A stretch of 64,000 nt of DNA from Winogradskyella litoriviva (GTDB lineage Bacteria; Bacteroidota; Bacteroidia; Flavobacteriales; Flavobacteriaceae), in NCBI RefSeq assembly GCF_013249065.1, contig NZ_JABRWQ010000007.1:1-64000 (forward strand), given 5' to 3'. Shown here piece after piece: positions 10,090 to 19,470 of this stretch. Numbering within the stretch: position 1 is the stretch's first letter; each line of letters opens with the position of its first letter. Made by a program: the position numbers and the translations under genes. The notes under the pieces were generated by a model. That model was not told the DNA's origin. It made no database searches and saw nothing but the letters and a program-made list of their open reading frames with translations.

Positions 10090-13000
10090 TTATTCCTCTA
10101 ATCTAATATCTAATCCTAAACCTTTCAATTCGTGCATAAGTACGTTGAATGATTCTGGTAGTCCTGGTTCTGGCATTGGCTCACCCTTAACGATTGCTTC
10201 GTAAGTTTTTGCTCTACCAATAACATCATCTGATTTTACAGTTAAGATCTCACGTAAAGTACTTGATGCGCCATAAGCCTCAAGTGCCCAAACTTCCATT
10301 TCACCAAAACGTTGTCCACCAAATTGTGCTTTACCACCTAATGGTTGTTGCGTAATTAATGAGTATGGTCCAATAGAACGAGCGTGCATTTTATCATCAA
10401 TCATGTGACCAAGTTTAATCATATAGATTACACCAACCGTTGCTGGTTGATCAAAACGATCTCCTGTTCCACCATCATAAAGATATGTATGACCGAATCT
10501 TGGAATACCAGCTTCATCCGTATATTCGTTAATTTGATCTAATGTAGCACCATCAAATATTGGTGTTGCATATTTTCTTCCTAAATCTTTACCAGCCCAA
10601 CCTAAAACGGTTTCATAAATCTGACCAATATTCATACGAGAAGGTACACCAAGTGGATTTAATACAATATCAACTGGCGTTCCATCTTCTAAGAAAGGCA
10701 TATCTTCTTGACGAACGATACGCGCAACAATACCTTTGTTACCGTGACGACCTGCCATTTTATCACCAACTTTAAGTTTACGTTTCTTGGCAATGTAAAC
10801 TTTAGCTAATTTAATAATACCTGCTGGTAATTCATCTCCAACAGATACTGTAAACTTCTCACGTCTTAATGAACCTTGAAGATCATTTTCCTTAATTTTA
10901 TAATTATGGATTAAATCTGCAACTAATTCATTAGTATGTTCATCGGTTGTCCATTTTCCAGATGTTAAATGTGTATAATCATCTACTGCATTTAACATTT
11001 TTAAGGTATATTTTTTACCTTTTGGAATAATTTCTTCACCTAAATCATTATAGATGCCTTGAGCTGTTTTACCATTTACAATGTTGAATAATTTTTCAAC
11101 AAGAACGTTTTTAAGATCATCGAATCTATTGTCGTAAGCATTTTCTAATGCTTCAATATCTTCTTTGTCTTGTGCTCTCTTACGTTTATCTTTTACTGCT
11201 CTAGCAAATAATTTCTTATTGATTACAACACCGTTAAGAGATGGAGACGCTTTTAAAGAAGCATCTTTTACATCACCTGCCTTATCACCAAAGATAGCTC
11301 TAAGTAATTTTTCTTCTGGAGTTGGATCAGATTCTCCTTTAGGCGTAATCTTACCAATTAAGATATCTCCTGGCTTGATTTCCGCACCAATGCGAATCAT
11401 ACCATTTTCATCTAAATCTTTAGTTGCTTCTTCAGAAACATTAGGAATATCATTAGTTAATTCTTCATTACCCAATTTAGTATCTCTAACTTCTAAAGAA
11501 TATTCATCAATATGAATAGATGTAAATACATCTTCTCTTACTACTTTTTCTGAAATTACAATCGCATCCTCAAAGTTATACCCTTTCCAAGGCATAAAGG
11601 CTACTTTCATATTTCTACCTAGTGCTAATTCACCATTTTCAGTTGCATAACCTTGACAAAGAACTTGCCCTTTTGCAACTTTATCACCTTTTTCAACAAT
11701 TGGCTTTAGGTTAATAGATGTTCCTTGGTTTGTTTTTCTAAATTTAACTAAAGGGTATGTTTTTGTATCACTATCAAAGCTAACCATTGCTTCTTCTTCG
11801 GTTCGCTCATATCTAATAGTAATTTTCTCCGCGTCAACATATTCAACAGTACCTGCGCCTTCAGCATTAATTAATACTCTAGAATCAGATGCTACTTGAC
11901 GTTCTAAACCAGTTCCTACAATAGGTGCTTCAGGACGCAATAAAGGTACAGCCTGACGCATCATGTTAGATCCCATTAACGCACGGTTGGCATCATCATG
12001 TTCTAAGAACGGAATTAAAGATGCAGATATAGATGTTATCTGGTTTGGAGCAACATCTGTATAATCTACTTGAACTGGGTCAATTACAGGGAAATCACCT
12101 TCTTGACGAGAAATAATTTTATCTGCTAATATCTTCCCTTTTTCATCAACTTTAATTGTTGCCTGAGCAATCAACATATTTTCTTCCTCTTCAGCACTTA
12201 AATATGTTGGTTCATTTTTAATATCTACAACACCTTCTTCAACCTTTCTATATGGAGTTTCAATGAATCCCATAGCATTTACTTTAGCAAATACCGATAA
12301 AGAAGAAATTAAACCAATGTTTGGTCCTTCTGGTGTTTCAATAGGACATAAACGTCCGTAGTGCGTATAGTGAACATCACGAACCTCAAAACCTGCTCTT
12401 TCTCTAGATAAACCTCCTGGCCCTAATGCTGAAAGACGACGCTTGTGCGTAATCTCTGCAAGAGGGTTCGTTTGATCCATAAATTGAGATAATTGGTTTG
12501 TACCAAAGAAAGAATTAATAACAGACGATAAAGTCTTAGCATTAATTAAATCTATTGGTGTAAACACCTCGTTATCACGTACATTCATACGCTCACGAAT
12601 AGTACGTGCCATACGAGCTAAACCAACACCAAACTGAGAAGATAATTGTTCTCCAACTGTACGAACACGACGGTTAGATAAGTGATCAATATCATCAATC
12701 TCTGCTTTAGAGTTAATTAACTCAATTAAATATTTTATGATAGTTATGATATCTTCCTTTGTAAGCACTTGCTTATCCATTCCGATATCTAAACCTAATT
12801 TCTTATTCATTCTATAACGACCTACTTCACCTAAAGAGTAACGTTGATCAGAAAAGAATAATTTATCGATTATACCACGTGCTGTTTCCTCATCTGGCGG
12901 CTCAGCATTACGCAATTGACGATAAATATGTTCAACAGCTTCTTTTTCAGAATTTGTTGGATCTTTTTGTAATGTATTATGAATAATTGCGTAATCTCCT

Positions 13001-13902
13001 TGTTGTGCACTTTCTTTATGTAAAAGAACAGTTTTAACTTCTGCTTCAAGAATTTCTTCAATATTATCTTTATCTATAATTGTGTCACGATCTAAAACAA
13101 TTTCGTTACGCTCAATAGATACAACTTCTCCAGTATCTTCATCAACGAAATCTTCGTGCCAAGTGTTAAGTACACGAGCCGCAAGTTTGCGTCCTAATAC
13201 TTTTTTCAATCCAGACTTTGAAACCTTAACTTCTTCAGCAAGGTCAAAAATCTCTAAAATATCTTTATCACGTTCAAAACCTATAGCTCTAAATAAAGTG
13301 GTAACAGGTAATTTTTTCTTTCTATCAATGTAAGCATACATTACTTGATTGATATCTGTAGCAAATTCTATCCAAGATCCTTTAAAAGGAATTACTCTAG
13401 CTGAATATAATTTAGTTCCATTTGCATGGAAAGACTGACTAAAGAAAACACCAGGTGATCTATGTAATTGAGAAACCACAACACGTTCTGCTCCATTGAT
13501 ACAAAACGTACCACTCGGAGTCATATAAGGAATAGTACCTAAATATACATCTTGAACGATTGTCTCAAAATCCTCATGCTCTGGATCTGTACAATACAAC
13601 TTCAATCTTGCTTTTAATGGTACACTATAAGTTAATCCTCTCTCGATACATTCTTCAATCGAATATCTTGGTGGATCAATAAAGTAATCTAAAAATTCTA
13701 ATACAAATTGATTACGTGTATCTGTAATTGGGAAGTTTTCCATGAAGGTGTTGTATAAACCTTCGGTACCTCTTTCTTCTGACTTTGTTTCTAATTGGAA
13801 AAAATCCTGGAAGGATTTAATTTGAATATCCAAAAAGTCTGGGTAATCTGTTCTATTTACAATAGAAGAGAAATTAATTCTTTCAGCCTTTTTTGCTAAC
13901 AT
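10090..13902 (-). CDS. rpoB: DNA-directed RNA polymerase subunit beta
   Basis: This 1270-residue beta subunit forms the catalytic core with beta'. The rifampicin-binding region is intact and reads as the sensitive type: [20 protein letters not shown], with Asp476, His486 and Ser491 corresponding to E. coli 516, 526 and 531. The C-terminal part carries the conserved [20 protein letters not shown] anchor to beta'. The ATG at 13902 follows two hairpins in the rplL-rpoB spacer (13939-14001). No internal disruption is seen. Confidence 0.99.
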   Translation of the reverse strand: MLAKKAERINFSSIVNRTDYPDFLDIQIKSFQDFFQLETKSEERGTEGLYNTFMENFPITDTRNQFVLEFLDYFIDPPRYSIEECIERGLTYSVPLKARLKLYCTDPEHEDFETIVQDVYLGTIPYMTPSGTFCINGAERVVVSQLHRSPGVFFSQSFHANGTKLYSARVIPFKGSWIEFATDINQVMYAYIDRKKKLPVTTLFRAIGFERDKDILEIFDLAEEVKVSKSGLKKVLGRKLAARVLNTWHEDFVDEDTGEVVSIERNEIVLDRDTIIDKDNIEEILEAEVKTVLLHKESAQQGDYAIIHNTLQKDPTNSEKEAVEHIYRQLRNAEPPDEETARGIIDKLFFSDQRYSLGEVGRYRMNKKLGLDIGMDKQVLTKEDIITIIKYLIELINSKAEIDDIDHLSNRRVRTVGEQLSSQFGVGLARMARTIRERMNVRDNEVFTPIDLINAKTLSSVINSFFGTNQLSQFMDQTNPLAEITHKRRLSALGPGGLSRERAGFEVRDVHYTHYGRLCPIETPEGPNIGLISSLSVFAKVNAMGFIETPYRKVEEGVVDIKNEPTYLSAEEEENMLIAQATIKVDEKGKILADKIISRQEGDFPVIDPVQVDYTDVAPNQITSISASLIPFLEHDDANRALMGSNMMRQAVPLLRPEAPIVGTGLERQVASDSRVLINAEGAGTVEYVDAEKITIRYERTEEEAMVSFDSDTKTYPLVKFRKTNQGTSINLKPIVEKGDKVAKGQVLCQGYATENGELALGRNMKVAFMPWKGYNFEDAIVISEKVVREDVFTSIHIDEYSLEVRDTKLGNEELTNDIPNVSEEATKDLDENGMIRIGAEIKPGDILIGKITPKGESDPTPEEKLLRAIFGDKAGDVKDASLKASPSLNGVVINKKLFARAVKDKRKRAQDKEDIEALENAYDNRFDDLKNVLVEKLFNIVNGKTAQGIYNDLGEEIIPKGKKYTLKMLNAVDDYTHLTSGKWTTDEHTNELVADLIHNYKIKENDLQGSLRREKFTVSVGDELPAGIIKLAKVYIAKKRKLKVGDKMAGRHGNKGIVARIVRQEDMPFLEDGTPVDIVLNPLGVPSRMNIGQIYETVLGWAGKDLGRKYATPIFDGATLDQINEYTDEAGIPRFGHTYLYDGGTGDRFDQPATVGVIYMIKLGHMIDDKMHARSIGPYSLITQQPLGGKAQFGGQRFGEMEVWALEAYGASSTLREILTVKSDDVIGRAKTYEAIVKGEPMPEPGLPESFNVLMHELKGLGLDIRLEE

Positions 13903-13938
13903 TGATGAACGAGATTTTAATAAATAAAAACTAAAAAA

Positions 13939-13959
13939 TGTATATAACGTTTATATACA
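13939..13959 (-). promoter_or_regulatory. Second palindrome upstream of rpoB
   Basis: TGTATATAA (13939-13947) and TTATATACA (13951-13959) are perfect 9-bp inverted arms around a 3-nt spacer, 36 bp before the rpoB start. It may be an mRNA hairpin or a protein site; its role is not known. Confidence 0.5.
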
Positions 13960-13965
13960 CAAAAT

Positions 13966-14001
13966 GGTTTAGGTCTTAGAGTATTACTCTAGACCTAAAC
14001 C
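13966..14001 (-). promoter_or_regulatory. Strong hairpin in rplL-rpoB spacer (attenuator or processing site)
   Basis: GGTTTAGGTC (13966-13975) pairs with GACCTAAACC (13992-14001), and inside it TAGAGT (13977-13982) pairs with ACTCTA (13986-13991) around loop ATT, with one bulged base. This gives a 16-bp stem. No T-tract follows on the minus strand, which suits partial attenuation or endonucleolytic processing between ribosomal-protein and polymerase genes rather than full termination. In E. coli the same spacer carries an attenuator and an RNase III site. Confidence 0.65.
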
Positions 14002-14023
14002 TTGTATTGTAGATGAGGTAAGC

Positions 14024-14398
14024 TTACTTAAGCTCAACTTCAGCGCCAGCCTCTTCTAACTGAGATTTTAATGCCTCAGCTTCGTCTTTAGCTACACCTT
14101 CTTTGATTGCACTTGGTGCATCATCAACTAAACCTTTTGCTTCTTTTAAGCCTAAACCAGTTAATTCCTTAACTAATTTTACAACAGCTAATTTAGAACC
14201 ACCAGCCGCTTTTAAGATAACATCAAATTCAGTTTGCTCCTCAGCAGCGTCTCCACCACCAGCAGCTGGACCAGCCATAGCTACTGCAGCAGCAGCAGGC
14301 TCAATACCATACTCATCTTTTAATATAGTTGCTAATTCGTTAACTTCTTTTACTGTTAAGTTAACTAATTGTTCTGCGAAATCTTTTAAATCTGCCAT
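14024..14398 (-). CDS. rplL: 50S ribosomal protein L7/L12
   Basis: This 124-residue stalk protein is the multicopy factor-binding element of the large subunit. The N-terminal dimerisation/L10-binding helix (residues 1-35), an Ala/Gly-rich hinge (about 36-52, [18 protein letters not shown]) and the conserved C-terminal domain ([20 protein letters not shown] ... [15 protein letters not shown]) are in the standard order. It follows rplJ after 57 bp and precedes the hairpin-containing rpoB leader. Confidence 0.98.
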   Translation of the reverse strand: MADLKDFAEQLVNLTVKEVNELATILKDEYGIEPAAAAVAMAGPAAGGGDAAEEQTEFDVILKAAGGSKLAVVKLVKELTGLGLKEAKGLVDDAPSAIKEGVAKDEAEALKSQLEEAGAEVELK

Positions 14399-14455
14399 TT
14401 TTCTATTGTTTAATAATGTGTGTTATAATTTAATTTTCTATTGTGTAATACTTAA

Positions 14456-14977
14456 TTATCCTTCTCTTTCGGACAATGTTTTAACGATACCTGCTATCGT
14501 TCCACCACTTGATTTAAGAGCAGAGATAACATTCTTAGCAGGAGATTGTAACAATGTTACAATTTCACCAATAAGTTCTTCTCTAGACTTAATTTCAACT
14601 AATGCGTCTAATAAATCGTCGCCAATGTAAATGGACTCCTCAATAAATGCACCTTTTAATAAAGGTTTTTCAGATTTCTTACGGAATTCTTTAATTACTT
14701 TAGCTGGACCGTTTCCTGTTTCAGAATACATTACTGACGTATTCCCTTTTAAAGTTGTTGGTAAATCACCGAAATCCTTATCCGATGCCTCCATTGCTTT
14801 CTCTAAAAGTGTATTCTTAACAACCGCTAACTTAATGTTAGACTTGAAACATGCTCTTCTTAAATTTGAAGTAGTTGCTGCATCTAATCCAGAAATATCC
14901 GTTAAATAGATATTTGTATTATCTGCTAACTGAGCAGTCAACTCTTCAATTACTTGGGATTTTTCTTCTCTTGTCAT
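14456..14977 (-). CDS. rplJ: 50S ribosomal protein L10
   Basis: The 173-residue protein anchors the L7/L12 stalk to 23S rRNA. The N-terminal RNA-binding region (MTREEKSQVIEEL) and the core with KNTLLEKAME are typical, and the C-terminal helix for L7/L12 dimers is present. It starts 19 bp after rplA stops, so the long rplJ leader used for autoregulation in enterobacteria is absent here. Confidence 0.97.
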   Translation of the reverse strand: MTREEKSQVIEELTAQLADNTNIYLTDISGLDAATTSNLRRACFKSNIKLAVVKNTLLEKAMEASDKDFGDLPTTLKGNTSVMYSETGNGPAKVIKEFRKKSEKPLLKGAFIEESIYIGDDLLDALVEIKSREELIGEIVTLLQSPAKNVISALKSSGGTIAGIVKTLSEREG

Positions 14978-14996
14978 AATATTCTAAGTTTAACTA

Positions 14997-15686
14997 CTAT
15001 CCTATTTTTGTATCAACTGCTATACTTGGACTCATTGTACTAGACATATAAATGCTTTTTACATAAGTTCCTTTTGAAGCAGTTGGCTTTAACTTCATAA
15101 TTGTAGATAATAATTCTTGAGCATTCCCAATAATTTTATCTGTACTGAACGATGCTTTACCAATTGGTGCATGTACAATACCTGTCTTATCTACTTTAAA
15201 ATCAATCTTACCAGCTTTTACTTCTGCAACTGCCTTAGCTACATCCATAGTTACTGTTCCAGTTTTAGGGTTTGGCATTAGTCCTCTTGGTCCTAATACT
15301 CTACCTAATGGTCCTAACTTACCCATAATGCTTGGCATAGTAACGATAACGTCAACATCTGTCCAACCATCTTTAATTTTTTGTAAGTATTCATCTAACC
15401 CAACATAATCAGCGCCCGCTTCTTTAGCTTCAGCTTCTTTATCTGGAGTTACAAGTGCAAGAACCTTCATGTCTTTACCTGTACCATGTGGTAATGAAAC
15501 TACACCACGTACCATCTGATTCGCCTTACGTGGATCTACACCCAATCTGATTGCTAAATCAATAGAAGCGTCAAATTTTGTATATGTAATTTCTTTAAGT
15601 AAAGCTGAAGCTTCTTCTAGAGAGTAAACTTTGTTATTATCAACTTTTGCTCTTGCTTCTTTTTGCTTCTTTGTTAATCTTGCCAT
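14997..15686 (-). CDS. rplA: 50S ribosomal protein L1
   Basis: L1 forms the stalk at the E site and can repress its own operon in other bacteria. The product from the ATG at 15686 is 229 residues ([15 protein letters not shown]...). An upstream ATG at 15755 in the same frame would overlap rplK by 59 bp and add 23 residues unlike any L1, so it is rejected. Motifs [10 protein letters not shown] and [19 protein letters not shown] are typical. The gene sits 10 bp after rplK, in the same operon. Confidence 0.97.
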   Translation of the reverse strand: MARLTKKQKEARAKVDNNKVYSLEEASALLKEITYTKFDASIDLAIRLGVDPRKANQMVRGVVSLPHGTGKDMKVLALVTPDKEAEAKEAGADYVGLDEYLQKIKDGWTDVDVIVTMPSIMGKLGPLGRVLGPRGLMPNPKTGTVTMDVAKAVAEVKAGKIDFKVDKTGIVHAPIGKASFSTDKIIGNAQELLSTIMKLKPTASKGTYVKSIYMSSTMSPSIAVDTKIG

Positions 15687-15696
15687 TTCTAAAAAT

Positions 15697-16137
15697 TTAG
15701 TTTGGAGCTTCTCCTCCTTTAACAGTGATACCCATCGATCTTGCTGTACCGGCAACCATTTTCATAGCTGAACCGATTTCAAAGGCATTTAAATCTACCA
15801 TTTTGTCTTCAGCAATTGCTTTAACTTGATCCCAAGTTACTTTTGCTACTTTACGTCGGTTTGGTTCTCCTGATCCTTTCTTTACTTTGGCCGCTTCTAA
15901 TAATTGTACTGCTGCTGGTGGAGTCTTTATTACAAATTCAAATGATTTGTCTTTGTAAACAGAGATTACCACAGGTAATACTTTACCTGGCTTATCTTGA
16001 GTTCTAGCATTAAACTGCTTACAGAACTCCATGATGTTAACTCCAGCGGCACCTAAAGCGGGTCCTACCGGTGGCGATGGATTCGCAGCACCTCCCCGAA
16101 CTTGTAGCTTAACTACTTTGTCTATTTCTTTTGCCAT
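15697..16137 (-). CDS. rplK: 50S ribosomal protein L11
   Basis: The 146-residue protein belongs to the GTPase-associated centre and is needed for stringent factor activation. The N-terminal domain with the conserved proline-rich stretch [15 protein letters not shown] and the rRNA-binding C-terminal domain ([20 protein letters not shown], then GTARSMGI) are both intact. It begins the rplKAJL-rpoBC block, 66 bp after nusG. Confidence 0.98.
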   Translation of the reverse strand: MAKEIDKVVKLQVRGGAANPSPPVGPALGAAGVNIMEFCKQFNARTQDKPGKVLPVVISVYKDKSFEFVIKTPPAAVQLLEAAKVKKGSGEPNRRKVAKVTWDQVKAIAEDKMVDLNAFEIGSAMKMVAGTARSMGITVKGGEAPN

Positions 16138-16203
16138 TTCTTAATGTTTATACGTTTATCTATTTTAGGAAGCATAGATTAACGCTCTTTATTGTAACAA
16201 TTA

Positions 16204-16749
16204 TTATACTTTTTCTACTTGCATATAACTTAATTCTAACGGTGTTTTTCTTCCAAATATTTTCACCATTACTTCAAGCTTACGCTTTTCTTCATTTATT
16301 TTCTCAATAGTACCATCAAAACCATTGAATGGACCATCGATTACTTTTACTGTTTCTCCTTTTGTATATGGAATAGCTACGTTAGCATCCGCTTCAATAG
16401 ATAATTCATCCACTTTGCCTAACATTCTATTTACTTCTGATTGTCTTAACGGCACAGGCTCACCACCTTTTGTTTCACCTAAAAAACCAATAACGTTAGT
16501 AATTGATTTAATAATATGTGGTATCTCACCACTTAAATTAGCCTGAATCATTATATAACCAGGAAAATAAACTTTCTCTTTCTGAATTTTTTTTCCGTTA
16601 CGAATTTGAATAACTTTTTCAGTCGGAACTAAAACCTGATCTACAAAATCACTTAAACCTAATCTAGAGATTTCATTCTCAATGTAGCTCTTAATTTTGT
16701 TTTCTTGACCACTTACTGCTCTAACAACATACCATTTTTTTTCAGACAT
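16204..16749 (-). CDS. nusG: Transcription termination/antitermination factor NusG
   Basis: This 181-residue protein couples RNA polymerase to the ribosome and Rho. The NGN domain (KWYVVRAVSGQENKIK at the N-terminus, VYFPGYIMIQ in the middle) and the C-terminal KOW domain (VKVIDGPFNGFDGTIEKI) are in order. It lies 19 bp after secE, the universal secE-nusG pairing. Confidence 0.97.
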   Translation of the reverse strand: MSEKKWYVVRAVSGQENKIKSYIENEISRLGLSDFVDQVLVPTEKVIQIRNGKKIQKEKVYFPGYIMIQANLSGEIPHIIKSITNVIGFLGETKGGEPVPLRQSEVNRMLGKVDELSIEADANVAIPYTKGETVKVIDGPFNGFDGTIEKINEEKRKLEVMVKIFGRKTPLELSYMQVEKV

Positions 16750-16768
16750 CTTCTTCTTGTATAATTGT

Positions 16769-16963
16769 TTAGTGAATCAAATCAAAATAAGCTTTTACCG
16801 CCTTACTAAAAACAGTATCAACACCCCAAATAGCCAGTGAAAAAATAATTGAAAACACAGCTACAATCACCGTTAATTTTTGAGCTTCTGGCCAAGGTGT
16901 CCAAGACACATTGTTTTTTAACTCTTCAAACGATTCTTTTATATATGTTACTAATCCTGCCAT
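16769..16963 (-). CDS. secE: Preprotein translocase subunit SecE
   Basis: This is the small essential subunit of SecYEG. From the ATG at 16963 it has 64 residues with one amphipathic helix (YIKESFEELKNNVSW), the PWPEAQK hinge motif and a single membrane span (VIVAVFSIIFSLAIWGV). An upstream in-frame ATG at 17011 is rejected because it lies inside the tRNA-Trp gene and adds 16 residues with no SecE similarity. It is co-transcribed with the upstream tRNA-Trp and the downstream nusG. Confidence 0.95.
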   Translation of the reverse strand: MAGLVTYIKESFEELKNNVSWTPWPEAQKLTVIVAVFSIIFSLAIWGVDTVFSKAVKAYFDLIH

Positions 16964-17008
16964 TTGATTTAAATTTATTGAGGTTACATAGAACCTATTT
17001 GCATATTG

Positions 17009-17081
17009 CACGGGTTGAGAGACTCGAACTCACGACACCTGGTTTTGGAGACCAGTGCTCTACCAACTGAGCTAAACCCGT
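17009..17081 (-). tRNA. trnW: tRNA-Trp (CCA)
   Basis: 73 nt, with acceptor stem ACGGGTT/AACCCGT, D-arm GCTCAGTTGGTAGAGC, anticodon loop CTCCAAA and T-arm GTTCGAGTC. CCA is not fully encoded. It lies between tuf and secE. Confidence 0.97.
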
Positions 17082-17092
17082 AAACAATAATC

Positions 17093-17120
17093 AAGGCATC
17101 CCGATATTTCGGGACACCTT
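17093..17120 (-). terminator. Stem-loop between tuf and tRNA-Trp
   Basis: AAGGCATCCCGA (17093-17104) pairs with TCGGGACACCTT (17109-17120) with two wobbles or mismatches and a 4-nt loop. No T-tract follows, so it may be an mRNA 3' end or processing structure rather than a full stop. The CCCGATATTTCGGG core looks like dispersed palindromes seen in other flavobacterial genomes (from memory). Confidence 0.5.
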
Positions 17121-17142
17121 AATTAATTATTTATTTAGTTGT

Positions 17143-18330
17143 TTAGTCTAAAATTTCAGTAACCTGACCAGCACCAACTGTTCTACCTCCTTCACGGATA
17201 GCGAAACGTAAACCTACGTTCATTGCAATTGTGTTAATCAATTCTACAGTAATTGTCAAGTTATCACCTGGCATTACCATTTCAACACCATCAGGAAGAG
17301 CAATGTTTCCAGTTACATCAGTAGTACGTACATAAAACTGAGGACGGTAATTATTATGGAATGGAGTATGACGTCCACCTTCTTCTTTCTTAAGGATATA
17401 AACTTCTGCTTTAAATTTAGAGTGAGGTGTTACAGAACCTGGCTTAGTTATAACCATACCTCTAGAAATTTGAGACTTCTCAATACCTCTTAATAAGATA
17501 CCAGCGTTATCACCAGCTTCACCTCTATCTAAGATTTGACGGAACATTTCAATACCAGTAATAGTAGATGTTAACTTCTCAGCACCCATACCGATGATTT
17601 CAACAGGATCTCCCGTGTTAGCTACACCAGTTTCAATACGACCAGTTGCAACAGTACCACGACCTGTAATTGAGAATACATCTTCAATTGGCATTAAGAA
17701 AGGCTTGTCCATATCACGAACTGGCTCTTCAATCCAAGCATCTACTTGATTCATTAATTCCATTACAGTATCAACCCACTTTTGCTCACCGTTAAGTGCA
17801 CCTAAAGCAGAACCTGCTACTACAGGACCATTATCACCATCGTATTCGTAGAATGATAATAAATCTCTAACTTCCATTTCAACCAACTCTAACAACTCTT
17901 CATCATCAACCATATCCACTTTATTCATGAATACAACGATACGAGGAATTCCTACCTGACGACCAAGTAAGATGTGCTCACGAGTTTGTGGCATTGGACC
18001 ATCAGTTGCAGCAACAACTAATATAGCACCATCCATTTGAGCAGCACCTGTAACCATGTTCTTTACGTAATCCGCGTGACCTGGACAGTCAACGTGAGCG
18101 TAGTGACGGTTAGCAGTTGAATATTCTACGTGAGAAGTATTAATTGTTATACCTCTTTCTTTTTCCTCTGGCGCATTATCAATTTGATCAAATGATTTTG
18201 CTTCTGATAAACCTGCATCAGCTAATACTTTAGTAATAGCAGCAGTTAAAGTTGTTTTACCGTGATCTACGTGCCCAATAGTACCAATGTTTAAGTGTGG
18301 TTTTGAACGATCGAAAGTTGCCTTTGCCAT
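17143..18330 (-). CDS. tuf: Elongation factor Tu
   Basis: EF-Tu delivers aminoacyl-tRNA to the ribosome. It has 395 residues with P-loop GHVDHGKT at 19-26, switch [15 protein letters not shown] and the C-terminal domain with the GGRHTPF block. It is preceded by four tRNA genes and followed by tRNA-Trp and secE. It is most likely read from the promoter at 19037-19066 as a long tRNA-mRNA precursor. Confidence 0.99.
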   Translation of the reverse strand: MAKATFDRSKPHLNIGTIGHVDHGKTTLTAAITKVLADAGLSEAKSFDQIDNAPEEKERGITINTSHVEYSTANRHYAHVDCPGHADYVKNMVTGAAQMDGAILVVAATDGPMPQTREHILLGRQVGIPRIVVFMNKVDMVDDEELLELVEMEVRDLLSFYEYDGDNGPVVAGSALGALNGEQKWVDTVMELMNQVDAWIEEPVRDMDKPFLMPIEDVFSITGRGTVATGRIETGVANTGDPVEIIGMGAEKLTSTITGIEMFRQILDRGEAGDNAGILLRGIEKSQISRGMVITKPGSVTPHSKFKAEVYILKKEEGGRHTPFHNNYRPQFYVRTTDVTGNIALPDGVEMVMPGDNLTITVELINTIAMNVGLRFAIREGGRTVGAGQVTEILD

Positions 18331-18402
18331 GTTTAATTTATTTTAATCTTATTTAATATTAGTGTTCAATTGTTATATTCTAAATTTGCGCTTAGAAAAA
18401 AG

Positions 18403-18474
18403 AGCCAATGACGAGATTTGAACTCGTGACCTCTTCCTTACCAAGGAAACGCTCTACCCCTGAGCTACACCGGC
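18403..18474 (-). tRNA. trnT: tRNA-Thr (GGT)
   Basis: 72 nt, with acceptor GCCGGTG/CATTGGC, anticodon loop TTGGTAA and T-arm GTTCAAATC. It is the last tRNA before tuf. Confidence 0.97.
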
Positions 18475-18545
18475 TTTTCATTTACGATAGCCGATTTTCG
18501 AATTACGATATAAAAGTCTAAATCTTAACTCGTAAATTTTTTTAG

Positions 18546-18618
18546 AGCGAGAGACCGGGTTCGAACCGGCGACATTCAGCTTGGAAGGCTGACGCTCTAC
18601 CAACTGAGCTACTCTCGC
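18546..18618 (-). tRNA. trnG: tRNA-Gly (TCC)
   Basis: 73 nt, with acceptor GCGAGAG/CTCTCGC, anticodon loop CTTCCAA and T-arm GTTCGAACC. Confidence 0.97.
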
Positions 18619-18744
18619 ATTTATCAAAATCTTTACATCTTGACTGGTAATCAATATTTCAACATGACTGAATAATTTCAATCAACATTTAGCAAATAGT
18701 TCTACAAAAGTAAGCATTAAAAAACTACTACTAAAAAATATTTG

Positions 18745-18826
<82 letters not shown>

Positions 18827-18899
18827 AAAACATAAATTCAAAATTTCAAATTTATAAAAATTTATTTTTAAATCTAACAAAAAAAATAAACCTTTTAAG

Positions 18900-18973
18900 A
18901 GCCGATGGAGGGACTCGAACCCACGACCTGCTGATTACAAATCAGCTGCTCTAGCCAGCTGAGCTACATCGGC
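18900..18973 (-). tRNA. trnT: tRNA-Thr (TGT)
   Basis: 74 nt, with acceptor GCCGATG/CATCGGC and anticodon loop TTTGTAA. It is the first gene of the tRNA-tuf unit. Confidence 0.97.
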
Positions 18974-19007
18974 TTTTTCTTACTTTTTTACCATCAAAAA
19001 TTGACTT

Positions 19008-19035
19008 AAAAAAAGTCCGCTATTTCTAACGGACT
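19008..19035 (-). terminator. Terminator of hpf, overlapping the tRNA-tuf start site
   Basis: On the minus strand AGTCCG (19035-19030) pairs with CGGACT (19019-19014) around a 10-nt loop and runs into seven U (19014-19008). Its first arm coincides with the predicted start site of the tRNA-tuf promoter. Confidence 0.7.
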
Positions 19036-19036
19036 G

Positions 19037-19066
19037 CAAATGTAATGTTTTATTTATTTAATCAAA
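19037..19066 (-). promoter_or_regulatory. Promoter of the tRNA-tuf operon
   Basis: On the minus strand TTTG (19066-19063), 18 nt, then TACATTTG (19044-19037) match the Bacteroidota consensus. Initiation is expected near 19030-19032, about 57 nt before tRNA-Thr(TGT). Confidence 0.75.
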
Positions 19067-19087
19067 ACTTTTTTTAAAAAATTTTAT

Positions 19088-19390
19088 CTAACTATGTGCT
19101 CTTTGTTTTTCTTTATGTTTTTTTATCTGTCTTCCCAATGCTGTAATTGCAGCGTCTGCACCTTCTTCAAAAGACTTACATTGTTTCTTTACTACAAAAC
19201 TATCTCCAGGTACACTTAATTTAACTTCAAATATTTTATTTTCCTTATCGCTTGTGTTCTCGACTTTTAAATACACATCTGATTGAATAATTTTATCATA
19301 GAACATATCTAACTTATCCATTCTTTTTTGGATGAATTCTATTAGAGAACTATCTGCCGTAAAATTAACGGATTGGGTGTTTACTTTCAT
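19088..19390 (-). CDS. hpf: Ribosome hibernation-promoting factor, HPF/YfiA family
   Basis: The 100-residue short-form HPF binds the 30S decoding region and inactivates ribosomes in stationary phase. The family features are the N-terminal MKVNTQSVNFTADSSLIEFI strand-helix, the VYLKVEN strand and a basic C-terminal helix (ALGRQIKKHKEKQR). It lies 80 bp after the xerC-like gene and ends before its own terminator (19008-19035). The short form lacks the C-terminal dimerisation domain of long HPF, so 100S formation would need a partner such as RMF, or would not occur. Confidence 0.92.
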   Translation of the reverse strand: MKVNTQSVNFTADSSLIEFIQKRMDKLDMFYDKIIQSDVYLKVENTSDKENKIFEVKLSVPGDSFVVKKQCKSFEEGADAAITALGRQIKKHKEKQRAHS

Positions 19391-19470
19391 ATATCTTATT
19401 TTAAGTTAAACAATTGAGCCAAAAACTAATTTAGCAATCAATTTATTATTAATTAGTATTAAGCTTATGC

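Noticed and set aside
14103-14630. Open frame of 175 codons on the plus strand over rplL/rplJ
   Set aside because: It is an antisense shadow of two ribosomal protein genes and has no recognisable domain or promoter.
15687-15755. Extended start for ribosomal protein L1
   Set aside because: The added 23 residues come from the rplK coding region read in another frame and resemble no L1.
16964-17011. Extended start for SecE at 17011
   Set aside because: It would read out of the tRNA-Trp gene; the 64-residue form from 16963 matches SecE.
18478-18681. Open frame of 67 codons reading through tRNA-Gly
   Set aside because: It covers a structured tRNA gene; the peptide is the usual spurious product of tRNA sequence.
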